DNA of 64,000 bases, from contig JAITVY010000098.1 of NCBI GenBank assembly GCA_031285565.1, forward strand, positions 62,001 through 126,000, read 5' to 3'. Made by a program: the position numbers and the translations under genes. Shown piece after piece: positions 9,205 to 18,093 of the stretch (positions are counted from its first letter, which is position 1; each line of letters begins with the position of its first letter). The stretch is from Tannerella sp. (GTDB lineage Bacteria > Bacteroidota > Bacteroidia > Bacteroidales > Tannerellaceae). Below the pieces are notes generated by a model, which was not told where the DNA came from, searched no databases, and saw only the letters and a program-made list of their open reading frames with translations.

Positions 9205-10359
9205 ATGAAACGAAATATACTCCATCTCCTGTGTCTTGTTTGTGGCTTATGGATGATGAATGCATGTAAACATGCTCCCGAATTTGCTGTAACAGGTATT
9301 GTAGCAGGAGCTGATGGGCAAACAATGTATCTGGAAAATATCGGAATATCTTCCGCTGTCATATTAGATTCCGCCAAACTAAACAGTTCCGGGAAATTCG
9401 AGTTTAAACAACCGCGTCCGGAATATCCTGACTTTTATCGTTTGCGATTGAATGACCAGTTAATAAATTTTGCAATAGATTCTACCGAAACAATTTCGTT
9501 TATTGCTGATGCAGGAACATTCGCTACCTCCTACAGTGTGGAAGGATCAGAAAATTCTACTGATATCAGAGCTATCACACTGGCACAGCTAGACGCAAAC
9601 GAAGAGATTAAAAGAATACGAAAAGAATATGAATCCGGATTAATTTCCGACACAACTTATCAGTTAAATGCCTTAAACGCCATCAATACGTATAAAGAAG
9701 TTGCATTGAAATACATCTATACCAAACCAATGTCAACACCGGCATATTTTGCCCTTTTCCAGAAAATTGACGGACTATTATTTTTCGATTTATACGACAA
9801 ATCCGACTCCCGGGCTTATGGCGCTGTTGCAACAAGCTTTAATCACCTATATCCCGAAAGTCCGCGAGCAAAACATCTTTATAATTTAGCATTACAATCA
9901 CTGAAAGTTCTTAGAAGCAATCGCACCATTGATGTTGATAAAATTACAACGCAGGAAATCGATTTTCTGGATATTGACCTGCCCAATCTTAAGGGAGAGA
10001 AAATAAAGCTTTCTGAGGCTGCAAAAGATAAAATCGTCATTCTTAACTTTACAGCCTATCAGACTGAATGGTCACTGGCCCTTAATCAAATATTAAACAC
10101 CCTTTATACAGACCTTCATGATAAAGGCCTGGAAATTTATCAGGTATCGTTAGACAGCGACGCGCATCTTTGGAAAAATATAGCTTCTGACTTACCCTGG
10201 ATATGTGTACAAGATCCTCAATCCGTTTATTCACAAACAGCAGCTTTATATAATGTAAGACAATTGCCGACTGTCTTTATTTTGAATCAGCAAGGCATTC
10301 TGACTAAACGGATCGAAGAAATCAATACATTAGAAAAAGATATCAGAGCAATGTTCTAA
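9205..10359 (+). CDS. Thioredoxin-fold lipoprotein with DUF4369 N-domain, no CxxC
   Basis: The 384-residue protein has a signal peptide ending in a lipobox (MMNAC, cysteine at 21), so it is an envelope lipoprotein. An N-terminal DUF4369-like beta domain (about 25-120) and a helical linker precede a C-terminal AhpC/TlpA-type thioredoxin fold (about 250-384), shown by ILNFTAYQTEW and RQLPTVFILNQQG with the cis-proline. The redox motif expected after NFTA is YQTEWS, so both active-site cysteines are missing. It probably does not exchange disulfides and may act as a binding or structural protein. It is monocistronic. Confidence 0.85.
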   Translation: MKRNILHLLCLVCGLWMMNACKHAPEFAVTGIVAGADGQTMYLENIGISSAVILDSAKLNSSGKFEFKQPRPEYPDFYRLRLNDQLINFAIDSTETISFIADAGTFATSYSVEGSENSTDIRAITLAQLDANEEIKRIRKEYESGLISDTTYQLNALNAINTYKEVALKYIYTKPMSTPAYFALFQKIDGLLFFDLYDKSDSRAYGAVATSFNHLYPESPRAKHLYNLALQSLKVLRSNRTIDVDKITTQEIDFLDIDLPNLKGEKIKLSEAAKDKIVILNFTAYQTEWSLALNQILNTLYTDLHDKGLEIYQVSLDSDAHLWKNIASDLPWICVQDPQSVYSQTAALYNVRQLPTVFILNQQGILTKRIEEINTLEKDIRAMF

Positions 10360-10426
10360 CAGACCTCAAAACTACATTTATGTTATAAAGCACAATTTAA
10401 CGTTTTCAAGTCTGAAAGAAATTTCT

Positions 10427-10434
10427 TACTTTTG
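10427..10434 (+). promoter_or_regulatory. Candidate -7 box for greA
   Basis: TACTTTTG matches TAnnTTTG, with a T-rich stretch about 23 bp upstream. The start of transcription would be near 10441, giving an approximately 90-nt greA leader. Confidence 0.5.
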
Positions 10435-10450
10435 TTGTTGTAAAAAATAA

Positions 10451-10510
10451 ATGCAAAACGGGTTCCAGTCAATCACATTGACTGGGATTCTTTTTTTATA
10501 TTATCATTAA
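10451..10510 (+). CDS. Possible 19-codon leader peptide upstream of greA
   Basis: An ATG at 10451 opens a short frame of 19 residues ending in TAA at 10510. The middle codons span the hairpin at 10465-10485, and the end is rich in Leu, Phe and Tyr (ILFLYYH). It has no obvious Shine-Dalgarno sequence. It may be a chance frame, but its overlap with the hairpin resembles leader peptides that control attenuators. Confidence 0.25.
   Translation: MQNGFQSITLTGILFLYYH
10465..10497 (+). terminator. Terminator-like hairpin in the greA leader
   Basis: A perfect 9-bp stem (CCAGTCAAT/ATTGACTGG, 10465-10473 and 10477-10485) with a 3-nt loop is followed by GATTC and seven T. It lies downstream of the greA -7 box and 33 bp before the greA ATG. 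It is either an attenuator of greA or the end of a very short transcript. Confidence 0.6.
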
Positions 10511-10529
10511 CCATATAGGAGGAAACAAA

Positions 10530-11000
10530 ATGGCTGTTACGTATATGACAGAAGAAGGCTATAACAAAATTCTAGCCGAGATTAATCATTTGGAAACTAT
10601 AAAACGCCCTGAAATTTCTGCTCAGATTGCTGAAGCCAGAGACAAAGGAGACCTTTCTGAAAATGCAGAATATGATGCAGCCAAAGAAGCGCAAGGAATC
10701 CTTGAAGCTAAAATTGCCCAATTGAAAAATTTGGTTGCAAACGCCCGTCTTATTGACGAATCACAGATAAAAACCGACGCTGTACAGATTTTGAATAAAG
10801 TAAAAATCAAAAACATTCTGAATAATGCTGTAATGACATATACATTAGTGGCTGATTCGGAAGCCAATCTGAAAGAAAACAAAATTTCAGTCAATACCCC
10901 CATTGCACAGGGATTAATGGGAAAAAAAGTTGGCGATATGGTAGAAATAAAAGTACCATCAGGAATTGTAAAATTTGAAATCCTGGAAATTTCACTTTAA
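10530..11000 (+). CDS. greA: Transcription elongation factor GreA
   Basis: The 156-residue factor binds the RNA polymerase secondary channel and rescues backtracked complexes by stimulating transcript cleavage. The N-terminal coiled coil (about 1-75) carries the conserved loop RDKGDLSENAEYDAAKEAQ with its acidic tip. The C-terminal FKBP-like domain ends in VGDMVEIKVPSGIVKFEILEI. A strong AGGAGG Shine-Dalgarno sits 8 bp before the ATG, unusual for this phylum. The HIT gene follows by 12 bp, so they are co-transcribed. Confidence 0.97.
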   Translation: MAVTYMTEEGYNKILAEINHLETIKRPEISAQIAEARDKGDLSENAEYDAAKEAQGILEAKIAQLKNLVANARLIDESQIKTDAVQILNKVKIKNILNNAVMTYTLVADSEANLKENKISVNTPIAQGLMGKKVGDMVEIKVPSGIVKFEILEISL

Positions 11001-11012
11001 AACCGATACACA

Positions 11013-11408
11013 ATGGCTACTATTTTCAGTAAAATTATCGCAGGAGAGATTCCCTCTCATAAAATTGCAGAAAACGATGAGTTTTTTGCATTTCTGGATA
11101 TCAGTCCGGTTGCAGAAGGACATACATTAGTCATACCCAAAAAAGAAGTAGACTATCTGTTTGACCTCGATGATGATTTATTAGGCCGCATGATGGTTTT
11201 TACTAAAAAAGTCGCAAGCGCTATTGAAAAAGCAATTCCATGTAAGCGAGTAGGAATCACAGTAATAGGGCTCGAAGTTCCACATGCACATATTCACCTC
11301 GTTCCGATCCGGAAAGAATCCGACATTTATTTCGGGAACCCCAAATTAAAGAAATCACCTGAAGAACTGGCTCAAACAGCAGAAAAGATTCGTGCACAAT
11401 TTAGTTAA
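11013..11408 (+). CDS. HIT-family nucleotide-binding hydrolase
   Basis: The 131-residue protein belongs to the histidine triad family that hydrolyses nucleoside phosphoramidates or dinucleoside polyphosphates in the cytoplasm. The catalytic triad is visible as HAHIHLVPI near residue 90. The N-terminal FSKIIAGEIPSHK and FLDISPVAEGHTLVIPK blocks are typical. It is the second gene after greA. Its stop overlaps the convergent MMPL-fusion stop by 8 bp, so no spacer for a terminator exists between them. Confidence 0.93.
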   Translation: MATIFSKIIAGEIPSHKIAENDEFFAFLDISPVAEGHTLVIPKKEVDYLFDLDDDLLGRMMVFTKKVASAIEKAIPCKRVGITVIGLEVPHAHIHLVPIRKESDIYFGNPKLKKSPEELAQTAEKIRAQFS

Positions 11409-14400
11409 TAGTTTCTGTTAGCTTTATACCGGAATCATTTACTTCAATCCGTAAACGCATATCATTCGTTTGATTTTCTAATACACTTTCATCCTGTATA
11501 TAAGACAGATTTGCGGGAACAGAAGCACAATTAGCAGCTAAATCCCGTAAATCTGCATTTTTTTCTATCCCTATCACCTGCAACTGTTTCTTTACCAACG
11601 AAAGCAATAACGTAAATGCACCTAAACCACTATTATTTACAATCACAGACCCTACATCAGGCAACTGGCCAATCACCTCTTTAAAATCATGATGCTTACG
11701 TAACAGGCTCCGGACCGAACGCTCAATGGCCGGTCCCTTGTAAATATAATTATGAATAACCAAATCACTATAATATTCGGCAGTTTCTAATTGCTTTGAC
11801 CATTCTTGAAAATGTTCCTGGTAAAACCGGCGTACCCCACGGCTCCGAAGTGAATAATCAGCCGAAAAACGGGCATCATCCGGAGAAATACGATCCATAA
11901 CCTGAATATCAATACGACCCTTCCGGAGCATAAACTCCTCTTTAGGCAACACATGCCCAACCCCATGGATCATTACCGGAATAATATCCAGTTTTAACTT
12001 TTCAGCCAGGAAGAAAGCTCCACGGCGAAAACGGCGGATTGAACAATCTGCCGAACGTGTTCCCTCCGGGAAAATCACAATCGAATACCCTCTCGATACG
12101 GCATCTTGCAATTGATCCAATGCATTCTCAATACCATTCGATATCGGATAAAAATCAGCATAACGTATTAACCGGCCATAAAAAGGTGAATTCCATACCC
12201 AGTCATTAGTCAGGATAATAAGTTTAGGCGTTAGCATCAGGACACACATCAGATCCAGATGCGCCTGATGATTACAAATAATCACAGAAGGCTTATCAAA
12301 CGTCTCGCCGCTTACATTCGTAAACGTAGTCTTCACTTGGGGAATGCGGTAAATTACGAATTTCGAAATACGCTGGAGCATCCGGTGGTATCGCATCTTT
12401 TTATCCTCAGTCACTTTGCCGAATGCAAACAAAAACCAACCATACACGGTTATCACAAGACTCATAACCAGAAAGAATGCAAAAGCATACAAAGTACTCA
12501 GGAAATTCTTCAACGTAACCGGCATCAAACGCTTTCTTCCTTTACGCACAGTGAGCATGCGAAACAGGAACGATGGAAATATAAAGGACATAATAACTAC
12601 CGAAAGCATCCCAACAATCGTTACTTCAGCCAGCGAACGTAGGGCAGGATGTTTGGCAAAAATAAGCATACCTATACCGATAAACATTATCAAGGCAGAA
12701 AGTGCAATGCTGTTTTTATACGAGGTCAGAATCTTGCGCCGGTATGTATATTCATACATTAACCCCTCAGTTATGAATATTGTATAATCATCACCTTGCC
12801 CGAAAATAAAAGTAGCCAGGATGATATTCACTATATTAAAACGGATATCAAAAATATTCATCAAACCCAGAATCCAGATCCAACTCAATGCCAACGGTAT
12901 AAACGCAATCAGGCTCAACTCTAGCCTTCCCATCGAAAAGATCAGGAATGCAAATACAATAAACCCGCAGACATACAATACATAATTGAAATTATCAGAT
13001 AAAGAAGCAATCATCCGCCGTGTAATAGAGCCTGCATCAAAAGCGATAGATGATCTATTATCCGCATTCAGTGCAGATTCCAGCTCCAGTGCTTTCGAAG
13101 ATTCCGTATATAGCAGGTTCACCACCATCGACCAGTCAGGCGTCTCCACTAAATAATTTTTTGCCAGCAACTCCCTTATCAAATCAAAGTGCGACAATTC
13201 TACAATTTCCCATGGCAGGTTGATCATTTCTTCAAAGACATAGAATGCTTCCGGTTTAAAACCCGACCTAACAGCCTCAGTACGGATTGCATGTATAGTA
13301 CTATCTTTGCGAGTATTCCAGAAAGCATTCCATCGTTCCACCCGTTCAGCCTGCATTGCTTTAGAAGGATAGAAATTACCGACTCCACCAACCCTGGCTA
13401 CAACCCCCTCATCCATCAATCTTTTCAATTGGGGCTTTAGTGCCTCGTTAGCCTCTAGCGCCTGCTCCATATCCTTACCTTCCGTCACATAATAAACAAC
13501 CTGCTGGCTCTGATTCAGCAACTCCATCATACGCTGATACTCTTTTTGCTGTGCATCAGTCATATAATTAATATTCTGCATATTTGTCTCAAACTGCGAA
13601 TTTCCACTGAAAAAACTAAGGATAAGTGTAAGAAGCAATGTACCCCAAACCACCCAGCGGTTTTTCTCATAAGACTTATCAAATGCACGGACAAAAATAG
13701 TAGGCTGTCTCACCTCTTTCACATGAGTCCTGTCAGGCAACATATGAGGCAAAAAGATAAGTACAAAAAAGATCGTCCCGACCAGTAACAACGATGCAAA
13801 CAGCCCCAGGTCGATCATCGCATCCGAAGCGATAAATACCAGGCTCAGAAAAGCGCCGACAGTCGTAATATTTCCGATTGTAAGCGGTTCGAATATATCT
13901 TTAATCACAATCCTCGAATGAGGAATATGATTATAATGATCAATAAAATGCAACGGATAATTAATTGCAATACCAAACATGATAGAACTGATACCAATTG
14001 CTATAACAGACACTTCACCCCGTATCAGATACATAAAGGCCAACGCAAACAGCCCCCCGAAAAGTACCGAAACGAACGTAAAAATAATCTTCCTGCTACT
14101 GCGGAAAGCATATATCAGAATAGCAAAAATCAGCACGAAAGCCAATACACTCGACATTATCGAGTCCTTTTTAATCTGTGACGCATTCCCCAGTCCGATT
14201 TCAGAAGCGCCGAAACTGCTCAGCTGCACTTTCCCGTCAAACGAAGCTTCTACATCCGACATAAACACATTAAGCGAGTCTATAAATTCGGCATTACGCA
14301 CCGTTTCGCTGACAGGCATATTGCATTCAATCAGCAGGAAACCCTTATTATCACCCGTAAATACATGATCCTGATATAACTTAAACTGGCTTCCCACCTG

Positions 14401-14970
14401 GAAATCCTGCAACTTACGCATCAACGTATTTGAAATCCCTAACGGATCGGCTAATACATTTTCTTTAAGAATCAATCCGACAGGCGAAAGCAAAATATCT
14501 TTACTCCTCTCCATTTGATCGCTTATGTACGCATCTGTCAGCAGTGTATCCAGTCGCTGATAATCAGATTCATCCAGGAAGTAAGGCATATTGTTCACCA
14601 CGAACGATGAGATATCCGACATCTGGGTCGGATCCACCTTATAAAACAAACGTTTGATATACCCCGAATCCAACGACGACAACTTATCTGCTAACAAACC
14701 GATCGCCTCGATTTGTAAATCTTTTGTTTGGAACGTTGAATCAATACCTGTACAATAAACAGTTATATTATTGGCGGAAGCCACATAACGATATGCATTA
14801 TTAATGCGCTCATTCTCCTTATCTTCAGGCAAGAAGCCCGAAATATCTTCCTTAAAACGGATTTGTGTTGTTGCAACCGTAAAAAGAATTACCAGCAACG
14901 ACAACAAACCAAACAATTGGCCTTTATGCTTTGTGAAATAATCGTATATGGAAAGAAAAAAACGAATCAT
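11401..14970 (-). CDS. MMPL/RND-type exporter fused to a PlsC acyltransferase, aryl-polyene-type locus
   Basis: This 1189-residue inner-membrane protein probably exports or flips the polyene lipid and acylates its carrier. Residues 1-860 have two RND/MMPL halves with about twelve membrane segments (first near 18-35, then clusters near 270-400 and 690-830) and two large periplasmic loops. A PlsC domain follows at about 895-1035 with NHQAHLD (H-x4-D) and FPEGTRS. The last 120 residues look like a degenerate methyltransferase fold (NNSGLGAFTLLLSL). In typical aryl-polyene clusters the exporter and acyltransferase are separate genes. It is the last gene of the left block. Confidence 0.85.
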   Translation of the reverse strand: MIRFFLSIYDYFTKHKGQLFGLLSLLVILFTVATTQIRFKEDISGFLPEDKENERINNAYRYVASANNITVYCTGIDSTFQTKDLQIEAIGLLADKLSSLDSGYIKRLFYKVDPTQMSDISSFVVNNMPYFLDESDYQRLDTLLTDAYISDQMERSKDILLSPVGLILKENVLADPLGISNTLMRKLQDFQVGSQFKLYQDHVFTGDNKGFLLIECNMPVSETVRNAEFIDSLNVFMSDVEASFDGKVQLSSFGASEIGLGNASQIKKDSIMSSVLAFVLIFAILIYAFRSSRKIIFTFVSVLFGGLFALAFMYLIRGEVSVIAIGISSIMFGIAINYPLHFIDHYNHIPHSRIVIKDIFEPLTIGNITTVGAFLSLVFIASDAMIDLGLFASLLLVGTIFFVLIFLPHMLPDRTHVKEVRQPTIFVRAFDKSYEKNRWVVWGTLLLTLILSFFSGNSQFETNMQNINYMTDAQQKEYQRMMELLNQSQQVVYYVTEGKDMEQALEANEALKPQLKRLMDEGVVARVGGVGNFYPSKAMQAERVERWNAFWNTRKDSTIHAIRTEAVRSGFKPEAFYVFEEMINLPWEIVELSHFDLIRELLAKNYLVETPDWSMVVNLLYTESSKALELESALNADNRSSIAFDAGSITRRMIASLSDNFNYVLYVCGFIVFAFLIFSMGRLELSLIAFIPLALSWIWILGLMNIFDIRFNIVNIILATFIFGQGDDYTIFITEGLMYEYTYRRKILTSYKNSIALSALIMFIGIGMLIFAKHPALRSLAEVTIVGMLSVVIMSFIFPSFLFRMLTVRKGRKRLMPVTLKNFLSTLYAFAFFLVMSLVITVYGWFLFAFGKVTEDKKMRYHRMLQRISKFVIYRIPQVKTTFTNVSGETFDKPSVIICNHQAHLDLMCVLMLTPKLIILTNDWVWNSPFYGRLIRYADFYPISNGIENALDQLQDAVSRGYSIVIFPEGTRSADCSIRRFRRGAFFLAEKLKLDIIPVMIHGVGHVLPKEEFMLRKGRIDIQVMDRISPDDARFSADYSLRSRGVRRFYQEHFQEWSKQLETAEYYSDLVIHNYIYKGPAIERSVRSLLRKHHDFKEVIGQLPDVGSVIVNNSGLGAFTLLLSLVKKQLQVIGIEKNADLRDLAANCASVPANLSYIQDESVLENQTNDMRLRIEVNDSGIKLTETIN

Positions 14971-15040
14971 TACTTTTACCTCTTAATTATCAATTGTCAA
15001 CTCTCAATTGCCCATTGATTTCTTACTTTCTCCTTAATTG
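14971..15040. repeat. Short direct repeats of the TCAATTGTC type
   Basis: The gap between the exporter and glycosyltransferase genes holds several overlapping copies of CAATTGTCAA-like units. Similar sequence occurs at 39245-39350. Such AT-rich repeats are common between genes in this order, and no function is known to me. Confidence 0.5.
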
Positions 15041-15802
15041 TCAATTGTCCATTATTTTATGCCATAGCATCGACGGATACCCATACAAAACAGCCAGAAA
15101 AACAAAAAGCGTATTCAACAGACTAATCCTAAAGAAGTCTTTACCCGGTCTGAAATGAGTCACCCTTTCCCCTTCGGGAGCATAATACACATGCACAGGA
15201 ACCGGATAAATCGGAATACCTTTCCATGCCGAACGTACAAGCAACTCAAGTTCTGCTTCATAACGGTACGAATAAGGACGCATCCCTTTCATTACCTTCA
15301 GCGGATACAAACGAAAACCATTCTGTGTATCATTCAGTTTCTTAGCAGTCTGCAATGTAAACCAGAAATTAGAAAACTTATTGGCAAAGCTATTTTTGGA
15401 AGGCATAGACCCTTCCGTTGTACGTTGACCCATCAACAAGCTATCCGGATATTGCTCTGCCATCTCCACAAAACGCTCCAGATCCCGTGCAAAATGCTGA
15501 CCATCCGAATCGAGTGTAATTGCCGCATGATAACCGGACTCTACTGCGGCAGAAAATCCACGCTTCAACGCAAACCCTTTCCCACGGTTCACCGGATAAG
15601 AAACAATCGTTATCCGGTTCGAATATGTCTCTAGAATTTCAGCTGTTTGGTCGGTCGACCCGTCATTCACAACAATCAGGGAAGTAGTATAACAAAGCAC
15701 ATCATCTATCACACCAGCCAATGTCCCGCAATTATTATACGTCGGCATCACAACACAGATGTGTTCCGCCTCCATTCGTGTCTGCAAAACCGGCTCAGTC
15801 AT
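15041..15802 (-). CDS. Family 2 glycosyltransferase (polyprenol-phosphate mannosyltransferase-like)
   Basis: The enzyme transfers a sugar from an activated donor, probably to the polyene lipid or its carrier at the inner membrane. The GT-A fold motifs are VVMPTYNN, VVNDGSTDQT, NRGKGFALKRGF and the metal-binding LDSDGQH. A hydrophobic C-terminus (SLLNTLFVFLAVLYG) suggests membrane contact. A GTG at 15814 is possible, but the ATG at 15802 overlaps the dehydratase gene by 8 bp and was chosen. Aryl-polyene loci of Gram-negative bacteria commonly hold such a gene. Confidence 0.88.
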   Translation of the reverse strand: MTEPVLQTRMEAEHICVVMPTYNNCGTLAGVIDDVLCYTTSLIVVNDGSTDQTAEILETYSNRITIVSYPVNRGKGFALKRGFSAAVESGYHAAITLDSDGQHFARDLERFVEMAEQYPDSLLMGQRTTEGSMPSKNSFANKFSNFWFTLQTAKKLNDTQNGFRLYPLKVMKGMRPYSYRYEAELELLVRSAWKGIPIYPVPVHVYYAPEGERVTHFRPGKDFFRISLLNTLFVFLAVLYGYPSMLWHKIMDN

Positions 15803-16181
15803 TTCCTCCTTCACTGATTTCCGCCAGTTGCAGATTTACCTTCGAAAATACAAGTTGGTCCTTACAAATAACAGCTGAGAAAGCATATCTGCCGGCCTCA
15901 TTTACCAGGCTGTTAAACTTCACAAGAACCTCCCGGTTTTCAATGGGATTAAGTATCTGAAGGAACTTCACATTTTTAAGCGAGCAAATAAAGAAAGACT
16001 TCGAACAACAATCTTCTGCAATCTCCTTCATCATTTGTACAAGACAAACACCCGGCGTTACCGGGTTCTGTGGAAAATGCGCCTGATAAATAGGATGAGA
16101 AGCATTTAGTGCAATGCTATATTCCCAACCCTTCTCAGTCTGTGTACGCTCTTCTATTGAAAAAAAATTCTCTTTTAGCAT
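15795..16181 (-). CDS. FabA/FabZ-type hotdog 3-hydroxyacyl-ACP dehydratase
   Basis: The 128-residue protein probably dehydrates 3-hydroxyacyl-ACP intermediates while the polyene chain grows. It has the hotdog-fold signature HPIYQAHFPQNPVTPGVCLVQ, including the active-site-like histidine and the PG turn followed by a hydrophobic helix. The family Glu/Asp normally found on the helix after the PG turn is replaced by Gln (LVQMMKE), so activity is uncertain. It sits between the DUF3261-like lipoprotein and the glycosyltransferase genes in the same operon. Confidence 0.75.
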   Translation of the reverse strand: MLKENFFSIEERTQTEKGWEYSIALNASHPIYQAHFPQNPVTPGVCLVQMMKEIAEDCCSKSFFICSLKNVKFLQILNPIENREVLVKFNSLVNEAGRYAFSAVICKDQLVFSKVNLQLAEISEGGND

Positions 16182-16194
16182 CAGGCAAAATGGT

Positions 16195-16746
16195 TCATTC
16201 TATCCTCTCCAACGAATACAATATATTACGTTTCAGGTTTTCCATTGTTATTACCGCTCCAGGCGTACGGGTTAATTTTTTCTTCTTTCCATAACGGACT
16301 ACTAATGTCCCGTTTTCATCATACCGAACCGTCTTACCCTGAAATCCGGCATCCGGATTATCCGTTTCGAAAAGAAAATATAAATCGTCTGCAATCGTCT
16401 TACGGATATACCATTTATCCATCATCGACATCACATTCACCAACTTACATTTCTTCCCAGTTATCATAAAGTCAAAAGCCTTCGCGCCCATTTCATTCAT
16501 CAATGTCCCGCGCCAGCCGTCTTCAACTTTTTTCAGCAGGCAAATGCCTGTAATCGTATTATTCTTAACCTTAAAACTCACCTGATAACGGTTCATCTCA
16601 TCATCCGAACGCAATGCCGGTTCCCAGACAGGCAACTCCTGCGGTGATGCATAAGAATACGACTGCACTTTCGAAGTAGAAGCACAACCTGCCAATAGCA
16701 AAAGCAAACTGCTAACGAGAAAAAATGTCGTCCTGAATCGAAGCAT
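16195..16746 (-). CDS. DUF3261-like outer-membrane lipoprotein of the aryl-polyene locus
   Basis: A 183-residue lipoprotein with lipobox LLAGC (cysteine at 21). Its remaining residues form a beta-rich domain, which by position next to a LolA-like carrier may be a LolB-like acceptor that places the polyene lipid in the outer membrane. Its start overlaps the LolA-like gene by 35 bp. DUF3261 proteins occur in aryl-polyene clusters. Assignment here is from position and general pattern, since no catalytic motif is visible. Confidence 0.65.
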   Translation of the reverse strand: MLRFRTTFFLVSSLLLLLAGCASTSKVQSYSYASPQELPVWEPALRSDDEMNRYQVSFKVKNNTITGICLLKKVEDGWRGTLMNEMGAKAFDFMITGKKCKLVNVMSMMDKWYIRKTIADDLYFLFETDNPDAGFQGKTVRYDENGTLVVRYGKKKKLTRTPGAVITMENLKRNILYSLERIE

Positions 16747-17362
16747 TTAATTGGATATTCTTTAGTTGTATAATCGTCTTATCGCCGCTTTTCTCTATTA
16801 ACTCCACTTTGTGGATACGACTATCCGATTTACTTACATATAATTGTATAGACGAAAAAAGATCTTTCACCTCTTTCTTTTGCGGTGTAAGCACCACCTG
16901 GTCGTCTTCTTTACCCACATTGAATTGGGTTGCAAAATCGGGCGAGTCAACCAGCCCGTTACCACTAACGCCACCAATCAGCACTTTACTGATTTCATTA
17001 AACATCTTACTCGATTTTACCGGAACTTTATTCGTATTGTCACCCGATGTCATCCGCACATTCGTCCCGTCCATTGAGAAAATGTATTTATAGGGTTTCG
17101 TATACTCCCAACGGATTTTATCCGGTTGTTTAAAAAGCATCGATCCTTCAGAAGTAACTTTATCGTCCATAAACGATAGCTCCTTCACCTGTGTAAAATC
17201 ACATTTCATCGATTTCATATTTCCCGTGGCCTTCGTCATTTTATTAACGATCTCTTTTTTTTGCGCATCCGAGGCTTTCTGATATCCCGATTGGGCAAAC
17301 AGCATAACCGAACTTAACAACAGTCCGGCAACCATATACATCAATTTCTTCATATGACCCAT
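16712..17362 (-). CDS. LolA-like periplasmic lipid carrier
   Basis: The 216-residue protein has a cleavable signal peptide (MKKLMYMVAGLLLSSVMLFAQ) and a LolA-type half-barrel: MKCDFTQVKELSFMDDKVTSEGSMLF, KPDKIRWEYTKPY-like sequence, and the C-terminal IQLKNIQLNASI strand. It should carry the hydrophobic product across the periplasm. The second ATG at 17353 gives the better signal peptide start. It is the first gene of the left block, after a 731-bp gap. Confidence 0.85.
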   Translation of the reverse strand: MGHMKKLMYMVAGLLLSSVMLFAQSGYQKASDAQKKEIVNKMTKATGNMKSMKCDFTQVKELSFMDDKVTSEGSMLFKQPDKIRWEYTKPYKYIFSMDGTNVRMTSGDNTNKVPVKSSKMFNEISKVLIGGVSGNGLVDSPDFATQFNVGKEDDQVVLTPQKKEVKDLFSSIQLYVSKSDSRIHKVELIEKSGDKTIIQLKNIQLNASIQDDIFSR

Positions 17363-18093
17363 ATTTTACATTAAAATCACCTGAAACGATATTCGCATCT
17401 ATTCTCATTCATATGCAGTCAAGAAAACGTTTCAGGAAACTATTCATTAACTCAACATTAATACAAATTATAAATGGTAAAGTTAGTGTAAATTTAATAG
17501 ATTCATCCCAAGATTAACCTTTTTTACCGTGCTACCTCGTATTTGCAATCCGAAATCCGGCAATAATAGATATTTCCAGTCCCGGTAAAACACCCTTTTT
17601 CCCCTATTCTTTTATTTTCCATTTTTGACTACGCCGATTTACACATTGCTCCAATTCAATGTTCAATTAAAGAGAACTTAGAATAAATTTATATTTAAGC
17701 TCTTAAAAATACAGTCACCAAAAATTCCGGAGCTATTGAAGTGCCAACGTCAGATCAAGTAAAAAACAACGAATCCAATCGAACTTTTTTTTGGGAAGAT
17801 TTGTTTTATAAGCAATAAATATTGAAAATTATAAAAATTTACATCACGAATCATTCCGTATTCAAATGGTTTGATTCTGAAGAAACAAAATTGTATAAAT
17901 AAACTTGAAATATTGGTATAGGCTCATACTAAACCTCGGCCAGTAACCCTTCAAGCAGCAAAAGGGAATTAATTTTCCTTTTTTGTACAAGTCTATGATT
18001 CATATCCGGATATCACCTCTTACAATTCAGAGGGGACATCCACAAATAGCTTTCAGAAGATACCTCTAATTAGGATTTGCAAAACTCAGCAAA
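17363..18093. other. 731-bp gene-free region between the LolA-like gene and the GRE activase
   Basis: No reading frame over 60 codons is supported. It holds divergent promoters by position. Visible structures are a hairpin AAAAGGGAA/TTTTCCTTTT near 17958-17983, a 12-bp palindrome ATATCCGGATAT at 18002-18013, and a CCTCT/AGAGG stem near 18016-18034. Those near 18 kb are placed to control the glycyl radical operon. Confidence 0.5.

Noticed and set aside
9098..9325. Minus-strand frame of 75 codons
   Set aside because: It overlaps the lipoprotein start and promoter, and has no ribosome site or protein-like pattern.
12259..14368. Several plus-strand frames of 80-130 codons
   Set aside because: They lie antisense to the exporter fusion, show no family pattern and are composition shadows.
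16195..16746. Typical LolB
   Set aside because: Position suggests a LolB-like role but no LolB sequence signature is visible, so it is called DUF3261-like only.
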